This document shows, piece after piece, positions 43,161 to 52,556 of a stretch of DNA of 64,000 nucleotides (position 1 is the first letter of the stretch; each line of letters starts with the position of its first letter). Made by a program: the position numbers and the translations under genes. The notes under the pieces are model-generated. The model ran no database searches. It had not been told where the DNA came from and saw nothing but the letters and a program-made list of their open reading frames with translations. Source of the DNA: Spirochaetes bacterium GWB1_60_80 (GTDB lineage Bacteria > Spirochaetota > Spirochaetia > Treponematales > UBA12059); assembly GCA_001829185.1 (NCBI GenBank), contig MIAR01000035.1:62001-126000 (forward strand), read 5' to 3'.

Positions 43161-45455
43161 TTATTCATAGGCCAAGGCTTCTCGGGTGGACAGGCCAATG
43201 GCGCCGCCCGCGGGAATCCTGCTCGCGAGAAACCCGAATACCGCCGTGGCGGCGATTGTGATCCAGAATCCCGCGGGACTAAACGCATAACGCAAGACCA
43301 CGCCTTCCCCGAACATGATCGCCCCGAACAGAACCGACGCGGCCAGGCTTAACGGCCAGGACAGGATCAATCCAAGGATGAGTCCCGCTCCGCTCGTGGC
43401 CATCCCCTCCATCAGGAAAATCTTGATGATTTTCCGAGGAGTCGCCCCAATCGCCCTGAGGACGCCAATTTCCCGGGTCCTCTCCATGACCGTAATCGAG
43501 GTCGCGGAGGCCATTCCCAGGGCGCTAACGCTGAGAACAAGAAAGGCCAAAAGCAGCAGGGCGATCAGGATAATATTGAGGTGATCGGCGATTATCTTGA
43601 CCCGCTCCGCCTGGGACATGACATCGAGGACGCTCAGGCTCGATGCCTTGACCGCCCGTTCAATCTCCTTTTTGAGGGCCATTACCCCCTGGTATTCGCC
43701 GTCCCGCGCGGTTATCATCAGGGTATTGACAAGGTGGGCGGGATTTGCCCATCGGTCGTAGAATGCGTCGTTTATATAAATTTTGGGGCGATCGATTTCT
43801 TCCGCAATACCCACCAGCTTCATTTGGCGGCTAACGCCCGCTATCCCGACGGACAGCGTCTGGCCTATTATGGGTTGGTGGAATAATTCGACCGCGGCCT
43901 GGTTCAAGACGACCTCGGGGTCGCTGGCGGATTCAAACCAATGGCCCTGGGCCATCTTCATCGCCATGACCCTTGAATCAAGCGGAAGCGCCACAATTCC
44001 GATTCCGTCGTCGGTACCCGCCAGGCTTGTCTGGAGTTCGCCCCGTCCACCCGTCCAGGCTTCGATACGTTCGATGCCGGAAATGCTCTCGAAAGGTTCA
44101 AGGAATTCGCTTTCTGGAACGGGTTTCGTCAAAACCACCTGGATGTCGTAACGCATGGAATCACCGGTCGACGTGAGGAAATTCGAGAGGCTCTGGCGAA
44201 GGTTGAAGCCTGAGCTGAAAATCGCGACGCCAAGGGCGGTAGCGAGCGCAGTGACGACGACCCTTCCCGTAACCCTCGTCCTGTGCCGAAATGGGGTTTC
44301 ACCGAGCGCCTCGCGGACGCTGACGCGTCCTGCCTTGATCAAAGTCGGGAAGGCGAAAAGGAAGGGCAAAACCAGCGCCGATACGATAAGAAGCGCAAAG
44401 ACTTCTGCCGGGAGGCTCGTGGTAAGGATATTGAAATTGAGGATTCCCGCGCAAAAATAGGAGAAAGCATAACCGGTGGAGATCGCCAATGGTATTGCTA
44501 TTAGACCCGAGATCAGGGCATAAAACAGAAGGTATACCGAAAAAATTCCGGCGATTCGGGCTCGCGTCCCCCCTATGGCCTTGAGGATTCCGATTTGCCT
44601 GATTTGTTTGGCCACCAATGCGGCCACTACCTGACCGACAAGGATCGAACTCAAAAGAAAAGCCAGTAGTCCGATTATCCCTATTATGGCGAGTAACATG
44701 TCGAGTTGCCACTGGTGGGGATGTTCCAGAAACGGACGCACCTCGACCGTGGAATTCGCGATCCCCCCGGAACCTGAATCAGCCATTAGTTTGGCGACCG
44801 CCGCTTCAACCTCCGACCTGGAATTGACGTCCCGAAAGCGCACGATCAGGCGTTTTCCCGATTCAGCGCCGCTCAGTGTCGAAAATGTCTCCATGTCTGT
44901 ATAGGCGTAAATAAAATGATCTTGTGTCGCCGGGGGCAAGGCCGGATCGAAAACGATCCCCTCTACCGGGACCTCGATATTCCGAGCGCCATTTCGGACT
45001 GAGGCGACTGAGGAAATTGTGAGCGCAGAAATGAGAAGCCCATCGCGTTCAATGAGAATCGACCCCCGGGAGGGTTTGTGCGCGCCGGATTCGGAAACGA
45101 TTTTGGCCAGAGCCATGTTTTCAAAATCGCCTACTCCGAAGAGCCAGAGGGGAATCCAGCTGTCGGGATACACCTCGACCCTGAGCATCTTGAGATCGCG
45201 GAATTCAGCGGATTCGATTTCCCCGCGCGCCTTCAGAGTGTCAAGGATGGAATCATCCTTTTCCTTCAGTGTAAAGATCGCGTGGACGGGTGAAGTTCCA
45301 AGGAAATTCCCCTTGAGGTCCCGGCTCAGCACGCTCCATGAAACGGCAACGGAACCGAGACCCCAAAGGCCAAGCGCCAGGGCGAATATAACAAGTAGCG
45401 ATTTCCCCTTTCCCTCCGTTACGTCCTTCCATGCCTTGAGAATTTGGTATTTCAT
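43161..45455 (-). CDS. FtsX/MacB-type ABC transporter permease
   Basis: 764 residues: one N-terminal membrane helix (SLLVIFALALGLWGLGSVAV), a periplasmic MacB_PCD-like domain, a three-helix FtsX block (about 245-380), a second periplasmic domain, and a second FtsX block (about 650-755; SVSALGMASATSITVMERTR, EIGVLRAIGATPRKI). This doubled layout occurs in exporters that act on lipoproteins, lipids or antimicrobial peptides from the outer face of the inner membrane. It overlaps the ATPase gene by four bases (ATGA), so the two make one transporter. Confidence 0.92.
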   Translation of the reverse strand: MKYQILKAWKDVTEGKGKSLLVIFALALGLWGLGSVAVSWSVLSRDLKGNFLGTSPVHAIFTLKEKDDSILDTLKARGEIESAEFRDLKMLRVEVYPDSWIPLWLFGVGDFENMALAKIVSESGAHKPSRGSILIERDGLLISALTISSVASVRNGARNIEVPVEGIVFDPALPPATQDHFIYAYTDMETFSTLSGAESGKRLIVRFRDVNSRSEVEAAVAKLMADSGSGGIANSTVEVRPFLEHPHQWQLDMLLAIIGIIGLLAFLLSSILVGQVVAALVAKQIRQIGILKAIGGTRARIAGIFSVYLLFYALISGLIAIPLAISTGYAFSYFCAGILNFNILTTSLPAEVFALLIVSALVLPFLFAFPTLIKAGRVSVREALGETPFRHRTRVTGRVVVTALATALGVAIFSSGFNLRQSLSNFLTSTGDSMRYDIQVVLTKPVPESEFLEPFESISGIERIEAWTGGRGELQTSLAGTDDGIGIVALPLDSRVMAMKMAQGHWFESASDPEVVLNQAAVELFHQPIIGQTLSVGIAGVSRQMKLVGIAEEIDRPKIYINDAFYDRWANPAHLVNTLMITARDGEYQGVMALKKEIERAVKASSLSVLDVMSQAERVKIIADHLNIILIALLLLAFLVLSVSALGMASATSITVMERTREIGVLRAIGATPRKIIKIFLMEGMATSGAGLILGLILSWPLSLAASVLFGAIMFGEGVVLRYAFSPAGFWITIAATAVFGFLASRIPAGGAIGLSTREALAYE

Positions 45456-46150
45456 GGGCGGCTCCATTCGTCGCCGACGATCATGCCATCCTTGAGGCTT
45501 ACCACCCGACTGTATTCCTTGCCCAAATTACGTTCATGTGTCACGACGACTACGGTCTTCCCGGCATCGACGAGACCTCGAAAGATACCGAGGACGATTT
45601 CCGCGTTTGCGCTGTCAAGATTTCCCGTGGGTTCGTCGGCCACGATCAGTGGCGGGTCGTTCGCCAATGCCCGGGCGATCGCCGCCCTCTGTTGTTCCCC
45701 TCCGGAAAGTTCGGACGGGAGCTTTCGGGCGTGATCGAAGATTCCTGTCTGTTCAAGCAGGGATAGTGCCCTTTCGCGGCGTTCTTTTTTAGGTATGACT
45801 CCAACGAATTCCATGGGAAGCAAGATGTTCTGGAGAATCGTTATCGTTGGGATAAGCTGGAAAAACTGGAAGACGATTCCGGCCATCCTGCCTCTCCAAA
45901 GCGCGAGCGGGCCTTCCTTCATGGTATGAACTGTTGTGCCGTCGACGATGACCTCTCCTTCGCTCGGGTGGTCGATCCCCGTGATCATGTTGAGCAGCGA
46001 CGATTTTCCGCTGCCTGATTTTCCGACGATCGCAAGATGTTCTCCCGATCCGATACTCAGATTGATTTTCCTGAGTGCTTCGCACCGTGTTCCGTTGCTT
46101 CCGTAAGTCAATGAGACTTCGTTCAGCCTGACAAGTTCCGCTTGCTTCAT
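45452..46150 (-). CDS. ABC transporter ATPase, LolD/MacB type
   Basis: 232 residues: Walker A GKSGSGKSSLLNMI, Q-loop IVFQFFQLIPTIT, signature LSGGEQQRAAIARALA, Walker B PLIVADEPTGNLDS and switch His (VVVTHE). The start is ATG 46150 with AAAGGAG before it; the frame extends upstream to 46312 without support. Partner of the FtsX-type permease. The pair is the tRNA-proximal end of the transferred block. Confidence 0.93.
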   Translation of the reverse strand: MKQAELVRLNEVSLTYGSNGTRCEALRKINLSIGSGEHLAIVGKSGSGKSSLLNMITGIDHPSEGEVIVDGTTVHTMKEGPLALWRGRMAGIVFQFFQLIPTITILQNILLPMEFVGVIPKKERRERALSLLEQTGIFDHARKLPSELSGGEQQRAAIARALANDPPLIVADEPTGNLDSANAEIVLGIFRGLVDAGKTVVVVTHERNLGKEYSRVVSLKDGMIVGDEWSRP

Positions 46151-46360
46151 TCTGGTTCGCTCCTTTGATTCGCGTTCTTTGCCAAATGTAGGATTATTCG
46201 CGAAAGGAGTCGTCTGATTGGGACGGTCGAGACCCGAATGTCGCTGGATTGTCGGTGGTGAGGGAATCCACCGGCGATTCAAGAATCTGAGCCTCGCTGA
46301 ACGACAGGCCATGAGGGAGGGGAGGAGCCGCGTTCAACCAGGAATAGGTCACAGGAACCT

Positions 46361-46378
46361 TTCGACTCCGCCTTACCC
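46361..46378 (+). repeat. inverted partial copy of the tRNA-Pro 3' end
   Basis: ttcgactccgccttaccc matches the T-loop-to-acceptor 3' end of tRNA-Pro(GGG) (minus strand, 46428-46445) at 17 of 18 positions, in opposite orientation. The similarity continues through the A-run and hairpin arm between them, so the two form a long interrupted palindrome centred on the terminator. Sequence of this kind is typical of integrase attachment cores. Confidence 0.65.
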
Positions 46379-46383
46379 TTATA

Positions 46384-46426
46384 AAAAAAAGAATGAGGGC
46401 GTCCGAAGACGACCTCATTCTTTTTT
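46384..46426. terminator. bidirectional terminator after tRNA-Pro
   Basis: Stem AAGAATGAGG / CCTCATTCTT with A-runs on the left and T-runs on the right, directly after the tRNA 3' end (minus strand). It would also end plus-strand transcripts. Confidence 0.85.
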
Positions 46427-46499
46427 CGGGCAAGGCGGAGTCGAACCGCCGACCCCTAGTCCCCCAGACTAGTACGCTAACCATCTGCGCTATTGCCCG
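46427..46499 (-). tRNA. tRNA-Pro (anticodon GGG)
   Basis: Minus strand: acceptor CGGGCAA pairs with TTGCCCG, anticodon stem CTAGT/ACTAG around the loop CTGGGGG (anticodon GGG, codon CCC), T-arm GGCGG TTCGACT CCGCC. No encoded CCA. The transferred block begins directly beyond its 3' end. Confidence 0.95.
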
Positions 46500-46600
46500 A
46501 TTGGGGCTTGGCTGTACTGCCAGGCGCCGGGGGTGACGATAGCACGGGTGAGTGGAGAGTGTCAAGAAAAGCTGGCGCACCGACGCGGTGAGGCAAAACT

Positions 46601-48379
46601 TTACGGGATGACGTAGCCGAGCTGGTTCATGGTAGTACGGCGGCTCAGGACTTCGCGGCGGTTGGGGGCGATGGCGAAGGCTTGGCGCAGGTAGAAGGCA
46701 GCGCGCTGATAGTCGCGGGTGTCGGCATAGTAGTCGTACATACCCACCAAGGCGTCGACGTTCATGCTGTCCTCCACCAGGGCGGTGCGCAGGGAGTTAA
46801 GGATAGCTTCGGGGTTGGTCTGCAGACGTGAGTTGAGCCAGTGTAATGAGGCGTTGTAGGCGGCGCTGCCGCGGGTGGTCAAGAGGGGGGTCAGAATGGT
46901 GGCGGCCAAGGCTTTTTGGCCGGAATCAACCAGCATGGTCAAGTAGGCGATGCGGGCCGGCTCGGCGTTGGGGCTGGCCTCGCGCCATTCAGCCGCGATG
47001 ACCAGAGCCAGCTCGAAGTGTTCGGCATTGCGGTAGGCCCGGTAAACCAGTTCGTACTCGTTGGGACGCAGCCCCATCAGGCGCAGGCTGTCGGCCCGAC
47101 CGGCGGCGGTGACGAAATCGCCGTTGCGCAGGTCGGCGGCCAGGAGTATCAGCAGAGCTTCGCGCGAAGCCGGTTCCAACTGCAGCACGGCGGCGGCCAG
47201 GAGCTGGGCCTCAGCCTGTTCCTGCGAGTTGCTGCCGGTGTTGAGCAGGTTGGCGGTGTAGATCATCAGCGACACATCGCTGGGATAGCGTTCTAGGGCT
47301 CGACGCAGGTATACTAGGGCATTGCGGCGGTCGCGGTTGTGCTCCAGGGCCACCCGGGCGCGCAATAGCAGGTAGAGGCGATCCAGGGCGTTGACGCTAG
47401 CGTAGGCGTCGAGCAGGGGCAGGGCCTGGCGATATTCCTTGCCCTCGACGAGCAGGTGGGCGCGCATCAGCACGAAAGCCGAGTTGGTCGGCTCCTCCAG
47501 CAGGACGCTGGTAATCACCGGCAGAGCCTCGCTGTAACGAGCCGCGGCGTACAGAGCACCAGCGTAGGCCCGGCGGTACAGGATGGTGCGCTTGACCAGT
47601 TGGTCGACGGTTTCCAGCAGCTGGATGGCCTCGGGCGCCTGGCTGGCCTTGACCAAGAGGGCGGCCAGGGCCAGTTGCGACTGATAATTGTCCGGCGCCA
47701 GGGTTAGCGACTGCCGGTAGGCGACCATGGCGCTAGCGTTTTCGCCGGTTCGCTCCAGGGCCAGGCCGCGCACCAAGCTGGCTAAGGAGGAGGCGACGCC
47801 GAAACGGGCGAAGCGCTCCAGAGCCGCCATGGCCTGATCGGCGGCTTCCGAGGTGCGGAAACGAAACATCAACAGGGCCGGCAACAATTCCTCGAGCGCC
47901 GAGGCATTGGCCGGCAGGATCACCGGCCGGCCGTTGCGGGCTTCGATAAAAAGCTTGACCAGCGGGTCGGTTTGAGGCACATCGCGGATCGGTTCAAACG
48001 AGCCCATCAATTCCGGGTAGGCCAGCCGGGCCATCTCGTAGGCCAGCCAACGGTAAACCAAAACGCGGTCGGCCGGCAGGGCGCTGGCCGTTCCAAGCAG
48101 TTCCACGGCGGCCACCAGGCTGAGCGGACCGCCCATCACCAGTTGGGTTTCAACGGCCTCGCGCTCGGCGACGGCCGGATCCACCACCGGGGTGCCGGAC
48201 AGGCTGGTGCCACTGGCGGCCGGGTCGGTGGTAACGCAGGCGGCCAGGCTCCAGACAAGGCAAAGCAGGCAGCCGAGCCGCCTGGTCGCCCCGAGAATTT
48301 CGTGCCTGGAAGAAACGCCGCGCCTGTCCACCGTACCACCCGCCCGTCTGACCTGATCAATCCGCCGCCGGCTAATCAA
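46601..48379 (-). CDS. TPR-repeat lipoprotein
   Basis: 592 residues. A lipoprotein signal peptide ends at LVWSLAAC (lipobox, Cys near residue 48). The remainder is a superhelix of tetratricopeptide-type repeats (MVAYRQSLTLAPDNYQSQLA, NALVYLRRALERYPSDVSLM, YQRAAFYLRQAFAIAPNRRE and others). Probably a periplasmic or outer-membrane scaffold. The start is uncertain: TTG 48379 overlaps the upstream stop and gives an unusually long basic N-region; GTG 48331 would give a more normal signal peptide. Confidence 0.8.
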   Translation of the reverse strand: MISRRRIDQVRRAGGTVDRRGVSSRHEILGATRRLGCLLCLVWSLAACVTTDPAASGTSLSGTPVVDPAVAEREAVETQLVMGGPLSLVAAVELLGTASALPADRVLVYRWLAYEMARLAYPELMGSFEPIRDVPQTDPLVKLFIEARNGRPVILPANASALEELLPALLMFRFRTSEAADQAMAALERFARFGVASSLASLVRGLALERTGENASAMVAYRQSLTLAPDNYQSQLALAALLVKASQAPEAIQLLETVDQLVKRTILYRRAYAGALYAAARYSEALPVITSVLLEEPTNSAFVLMRAHLLVEGKEYRQALPLLDAYASVNALDRLYLLLRARVALEHNRDRRNALVYLRRALERYPSDVSLMIYTANLLNTGSNSQEQAEAQLLAAAVLQLEPASREALLILLAADLRNGDFVTAAGRADSLRLMGLRPNEYELVYRAYRNAEHFELALVIAAEWREASPNAEPARIAYLTMLVDSGQKALAATILTPLLTTRGSAAYNASLHWLNSRLQTNPEAILNSLRTALVEDSMNVDALVGMYDYYADTRDYQRAAFYLRQAFAIAPNRREVLSRRTTMNQLGYVIP

Positions 48380-48957
48380 TCCTCGATACTCATCTCATCA
48401 TGATCCAATTCGTTCTGATGCTTGTGTTTAAAATGCGACTTATTCACAATATATATCATATAGAGGAATATTCCAGCCGCCATGATGAACGCCGGCCACC
48501 AGACGGCCAGAAACGAGCGGAAAGAGACTGAATTCTGCCCAAACGAGAAAATGGAAAACAAGGTGCCCAGGATCAGGAAGGCCGTTCCCGGCACGAAGTA
48601 CACCGGATGGAGCCGTTTGTAACGTAAATAACCAGCCGGAAGGACGGATAGACCCGAAGCCAACACGAATAGCGGCCAGACCTTGCGCACGGGCAGCGGC
48701 ACCAGGATGATGAGCTGCAGGATAATGGCGCAGAGCAGGATGAGCAACGAAACGAACAGGAATTTCTTGCGCAGGTTTTTGAGGATGATCAGATACAGGC
48801 TGCAGACCGCCAGAAAAGCCGGAATCAGCGGCCAAAGGTTGCGCAGGCGCGGCGCCAGGCCGGTAGTCATGAAGAGAAAGGCAATGCCAATGACCACGCA
48901 AGCCGAGGCAAGCATGAAAATAAATTCGGTAAGTACTTTTGAATGTTTTGTCGTCAT
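48376..48957 (-). CDS. multi-pass membrane protein, unknown function
   Basis: 193 residues with six hydrophobic segments (for example ACVVIGIAFLFMTTGLA, FLFVSLLILLCAIILQLIIL, WPAFIMAAGIFLYMIYIV), then a His-rich acidic tail (NKSHFKHKHQNELDHDEM). The arrangement resembles DUF5668-like or other small integral proteins, but I cannot name the family. It overlaps the TPR lipoprotein gene by a few bases, so they are translated together. Confidence 0.65.
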   Translation of the reverse strand: MTTKHSKVLTEFIFMLASACVVIGIAFLFMTTGLAPRLRNLWPLIPAFLAVCSLYLIILKNLRKKFLFVSLLILLCAIILQLIILVPLPVRKVWPLFVLASGLSVLPAGYLRYKRLHPVYFVPGTAFLILGTLFSIFSFGQNSVSFRSFLAVWWPAFIMAAGIFLYMIYIVNKSHFKHKHQNELDHDEMSIED

Positions 48958-48995
48958 AATCTAATAGTACGCATTTAAGCCCGATTTGCCAAGAC

Positions 48996-49025
48996 TTGCA
49001 AGGGCTTAAAACCACATGGTATAGT
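48996..49025 (+). promoter_or_regulatory. promoter of the TPR/LysM operon
   Basis: -35 TTGCAA (48996-49001), 18-base spacer, -10 TATAGT (49020-49025). Only seven bases separate the -10 from the ATG at 49033 and no ribosome site is present, pointing to a leaderless transcript. Confidence 0.6.
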
Positions 49026-49032
49026 GGCACTC

Positions 49033-50088
49033 ATGAATTCGAGACCGTTTGGACCCTTGTTGGCGCTGGCACTGCTGACTCTACTCACCGGGTCGCTGCT
49101 GGCCTGCGGCCAACAGAGCGATTACTACCTGCACGACGGCCTGGAAAACAAGGATACCGTAGCCGAACTGCTCGCCCTGTATGACGACGCCAGCGACGCA
49201 GAGCGTTTCGCCATTATTCGTGAGGTGGCTGACGTCTACCTGGCCGACCAGGACTACGACCGGGCCATCTGCTTCCTTACCGACATGATCGAGCGCGACG
49301 ACGACTTCGTGTACAACACCTACTTCATGCTGCAGATTGCCTGGATCTACAGTCAGAAGGAAGATTTTCCCATCGCCAGCCTCTATCTGGACCGCATTCT
49401 CAAAAACCATGCCGACCTGCAGGTTAACGGCCAGTCGATCCACTACTCCAGCTTGCGTCAATTAATCCAGTTGGTTACCCAACCGGCCCGCCGCATCGAG
49501 TACCGGCAGGAACTCATCGAGCGCTTCCCGGAACTGATAAACTTGGGCACGGAGCAATTCCTGCTAGGCAAGGACTATGAGAGCATCGGCGAGTGGGACG
49601 CGGCCATGGACTGTTACCGCCAGTTCAGCTTCAACTTCTCGGAGGACGTCCCGGGCTACCCGGTGGCCATCCAGTATGCCCGCAACCTGATTGCCCTAAG
49701 TACCACCCGCAAAGACTGGACCTATGAAACCCTCGAGGAGCTGCTGGACATCATTCGGCAAGCCTTGGCCACCCGCAACACCTATCTGCTAGGCCAACTG
49801 CGATCCAAGGTTGGCTTCTTTGCCATGGACTGGCACCAGGATAAAAACGACGGCAACAGTCAGGTACTATTCGACTTCGCGGCCTTCATCGACGGCGACC
49901 GCGTATACTATGAAAGTACACTCGACCCAGCCTCCAGCGCCCAGGAAGCCTTCTTGCGCACCTGGGGCTGGACCGAGCGCATCGCCGTCTGGTACCTCTA
50001 CTTCCGTAAGATCGACTTTCCAGCCGACCCGGAATTCCACGGACGCTGGGAATGGGCCGGCATTTACTTCGGCGAGAAGCTGCAATGA
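49033..50088 (+). CDS. TPR-like lipoprotein, first gene of the LysM operon
   Basis: 351 residues. Lipoprotein signal peptide (LLALALLTLLTGSLLACG, Cys at about 22). The mature part is all-helical with TPR-like pairs (DVYLADQDYDRAICFLTDMI, DYESIGEWDAAMDCYRQFSF). Likely anchored in the outer or inner membrane and working with the transglycosylase encoded next, whose start codon overlaps its stop (ATGA). The family resembles conserved hypothetical lipoproteins but I cannot name it. Confidence 0.75.
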   Translation: MNSRPFGPLLALALLTLLTGSLLACGQQSDYYLHDGLENKDTVAELLALYDDASDAERFAIIREVADVYLADQDYDRAICFLTDMIERDDDFVYNTYFMLQIAWIYSQKEDFPIASLYLDRILKNHADLQVNGQSIHYSSLRQLIQLVTQPARRIEYRQELIERFPELINLGTEQFLLGKDYESIGEWDAAMDCYRQFSFNFSEDVPGYPVAIQYARNLIALSTTRKDWTYETLEELLDIIRQALATRNTYLLGQLRSKVGFFAMDWHQDKNDGNSQVLFDFAAFIDGDRVYYESTLDPASSAQEAFLRTWGWTERIAVWYLYFRKIDFPADPEFHGRWEWAGIYFGEKLQ

Positions 50089-51617
50089 CCACCCGGCCAC
50101 GCCGGATGGCAGTCACCCTGCAACCCCGCCTGAGGCTGCCTTTGAGGCTGGCCCTGACCTTCCTGGCGGCCGGCGCCTGGCCGCTGAGCGCGCAAACTGC
50201 GCCAGGAATACCGGCGAGCCCGGAAATAACAGCGGCACCGGCCCCCACGGCGGTGGATCCGGCGGCAGCGGCCAGTCAAGCGCTGGTTGAGGCCGCAGCA
50301 CCGCTGATAGCCTCAACTAGCCTGACTGCGGCCCACGAGACGCCACCGCCGGAACCGCTGGCGCTACCGCTCCGGCCGCTGCGTCACTCGTTCCCCGACC
50401 AGGCCAACACCACGCCGCCCAGCCAGACGCTGCCCGGCACGCCTGATTTCCGGCATCACGCCTGGCCGGAACGGCTCAGCCTGCCGCCGCCGCTGGCCGA
50501 CGCCCATTACGACCGCTTCGTGACCCTGTACTGCACCGACGGCGGGCGCGCCTGGCTGGAGTCGGTGCTGCTCCGTTCGCGGCCCTACAGCGCCTACATC
50601 CTGGACCGTATCCGCTATTACGGTCTGCCAGAGGAACTGTTCTTCATTCCCTTTATTGAGTCGGAGTTTCAGCCCCGGGCCGTCTCGCGCTCCGGCGCCA
50701 TGGGCCTGTGGCAATTCATGCGCAACAGCATCAGCGGCTTTGGCATGCGCATCGACGAATGGCGTGACGACCGGCGCGACTTCATGAAGTCGACCGACGG
50801 CGCCTTGCGCAAGCTGCGCGGCAACTACCGCCATTTCGGCGACTGGCTGTTGGCCATCGCCGCCTACAATTGCGGCGTCGGCGCCCTGGAGCGGGCTATT
50901 GTCCGGGCCGGCGGCGAGCGCGACTTCTGGCGCCTGAAGGCCGCCGGGGTGCTGCCGGCCGAGACGGCCGTCTACATTCCCAAGTTCCTGGCCGTAGCCG
51001 GCACCGCCCTGCACGGCGGCCGCCATGGCCTGGAGCCGGACTGGTCGCCCGGCACTGTCTGGACTCAGCTGCCTCTGGACGGCCCAGTGGACCTCGAGCT
51101 CTTGGCCGAGGCCATTGGCCTGCCGGCGGAACTGCTCAAAACCGGCAACCCGGAACTGACCTTTGGCGTCACGCCGCCGGAGGGCGACTACGCGCTCAAG
51201 CTGCCGCTAGAATACGCCGCCCAGGCCCGCCTGGCTTTGGCCTCGGCTAGTAACCTAGTACGCGTCTACGTTTACTACGTCAAATCGGGCGACACGTTGT
51301 CGGCTATCGCCCGCCATTACGGCGTTTCGCTGACCATGATCGGCCGACTCAATCCCGGCCTGCGGCCAGACCTGATCCGCATCGGCCAGCGCCTGGTCAT
51401 CCCGGCCCTGAACGACCGCACGCCCTACCCCGGCGCGCCGGTGGCTAGCGGCCAGGTCTTCGGCGGCACCTACCTGGTGCAGACCGGCGACAGCCTGTGG
51501 AGCATTGCCCAACGCTTTACTATAGCCGTCGAACGCCTGGCCAGCCAAAACCAGCTGACGCTGAACTCAATCTTGCGCGAAGGTATGCAGCTAGACGTGC
51601 CGATAATGAACCAATGA
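50085..51617 (+). CDS. membrane-bound lytic transglycosylase, SLT plus two LysM domains (MltD-like)
   Basis: 510 residues. After a signal peptide (LALTFLAAGAWPLSAQ) and a Pro/Ala-rich linker, the SLT domain (about 175-310) carries the catalytic Glu in FIPFIESEFQPRAVSRSGAM and the structural GLWQFM and AIAAYNCGVGALERA. Two LysM domains close the protein (YYVKSGDTLSAIARHYGVSL, then YLVQTGDSLWSIAQRFTIAV). It cleaves peptidoglycan in the periplasm. Second gene of a coupled three-gene operon. Confidence 0.95.
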   Translation: MTTRPRRMAVTLQPRLRLPLRLALTFLAAGAWPLSAQTAPGIPASPEITAAPAPTAVDPAAAASQALVEAAAPLIASTSLTAAHETPPPEPLALPLRPLRHSFPDQANTTPPSQTLPGTPDFRHHAWPERLSLPPPLADAHYDRFVTLYCTDGGRAWLESVLLRSRPYSAYILDRIRYYGLPEELFFIPFIESEFQPRAVSRSGAMGLWQFMRNSISGFGMRIDEWRDDRRDFMKSTDGALRKLRGNYRHFGDWLLAIAAYNCGVGALERAIVRAGGERDFWRLKAAGVLPAETAVYIPKFLAVAGTALHGGRHGLEPDWSPGTVWTQLPLDGPVDLELLAEAIGLPAELLKTGNPELTFGVTPPEGDYALKLPLEYAAQARLALASASNLVRVYVYYVKSGDTLSAIARHYGVSLTMIGRLNPGLRPDLIRIGQRLVIPALNDRTPYPGAPVASGQVFGGTYLVQTGDSLWSIAQRFTIAVERLASQNQLTLNSILREGMQLDVPIMNQ

Positions 51618-52471
51618 CCAGATCCGCCCGCGCCATCGCCACCTGCCTTCTCGCCGCCTGCCTGACCGCCTCGCCGGCCATAGCCCAAGATCAACTCTAC
51701 AGCGCCGATATCCAGATCGACTGGGAAAACGGCAAAATCGTAGCCGCCATCAAGCTGAATATCCAGGCGGCCGGCTTGCGCCTGCCGGCCGGCCGCAGTC
51801 AGGCCGAAAACGCCATCGAGGCCAGACGGGTGCAGCTGGTGCGGCCGGCCATCCTGGAAATCGGCTTTGACTCCTGGCGCACCATCGAGGCCTGCATCGT
51901 CGATCAGACCATCAGCCCAGAGGACGTCGAACGCTTTCTGCAAGGCGGCCGGAAACGCGCCGCCTGGCTGAGCCCGGATTTCCGCCAGCTGGTCATCACC
52001 TACGAATACAACCTCAACGATCTGACCGCCCTGTTCATCCGCCACAGCACGCCGATGGGAATCGACCGGGCCCAGGTGTTCACGCCGACCAGGGACTACA
52101 GCGGCCTCCTCATCTATGTGCAAGGCGAGTTCCCGGTGCGCGGCGAGCATGAGACCGGCCGCCTGGTACCCAGCCTCTTTCCGCGTATCTACGACGAAAA
52201 CATGGTCCTGCTGATGGAGCGCAACTACATCCAGCCGGCCGCCCTGCAGCGCTGGGGCAGCGTCGGCTGGGTCAGCCACCTGGACAGCCCGCTGGTCGAG
52301 CAGCGCGTCGGCCAGGATCCGCTGCGCATTATGGCTTACGGTATCTTCGGCACCCGACGCAGCGACATCATCCTGTCGGCGGCCGACGCCCTCAAGATAC
52401 TGGGCAGCGACCACAACCGCGGCCTGATCCAGGAAGGCCGCATCCTCCTGGTCTACGACCAGCCGGACTGA
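51614..52471 (+). CDS. secreted hypothetical protein of the LysM operon
   Basis: 285 residues: signal peptide (AIATCLLAACLTASPAIAQD), then a soluble domain with the conserved-looking end DPLRIMAYGIFGTRRSDIIL, SAADALKILGSDHNRGLIQE. No known family is recognised. It overlaps the transglycosylase by four bases, so it acts in the same periplasmic process. A strong terminator follows. Confidence 0.7.
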   Translation: MTRSARAIATCLLAACLTASPAIAQDQLYSADIQIDWENGKIVAAIKLNIQAAGLRLPAGRSQAENAIEARRVQLVRPAILEIGFDSWRTIEACIVDQTISPEDVERFLQGGRKRAAWLSPDFRQLVITYEYNLNDLTALFIRHSTPMGIDRAQVFTPTRDYSGLLIYVQGEFPVRGEHETGRLVPSLFPRIYDENMVLLMERNYIQPAALQRWGSVGWVSHLDSPLVEQRVGQDPLRIMAYGIFGTRRSDIILSAADALKILGSDHNRGLIQEGRILLVYDQPD

Positions 52472-52500
52472 GGCTACCGCCCGTTGCCGGCAGCACCGAC

Positions 52501-52546
52501 AGAAAAGCCCCCGACGGCCTGATCATCAGGCAGCGGGGGCTTTTCT
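52501..52546. terminator. bidirectional Rho-independent terminator
   Basis: AGAAAAGCCCCCG at 52501-52513 pairs with CGGGGGCTTTTCT at 52534-52546 around a GC-rich loop that itself contains the palindrome cctgatcatcagg. It separates the LysM operon from the convergent peptidase gene. Confidence 0.9.
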
Positions 52547-52556
52547 GTCACGCAGG

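Noticed and set aside
46194-46580. 128-codon minus-strand ORF across tRNA-Pro
   Set aside because: It reads through the tRNA and its terminator and has no ribosome site.
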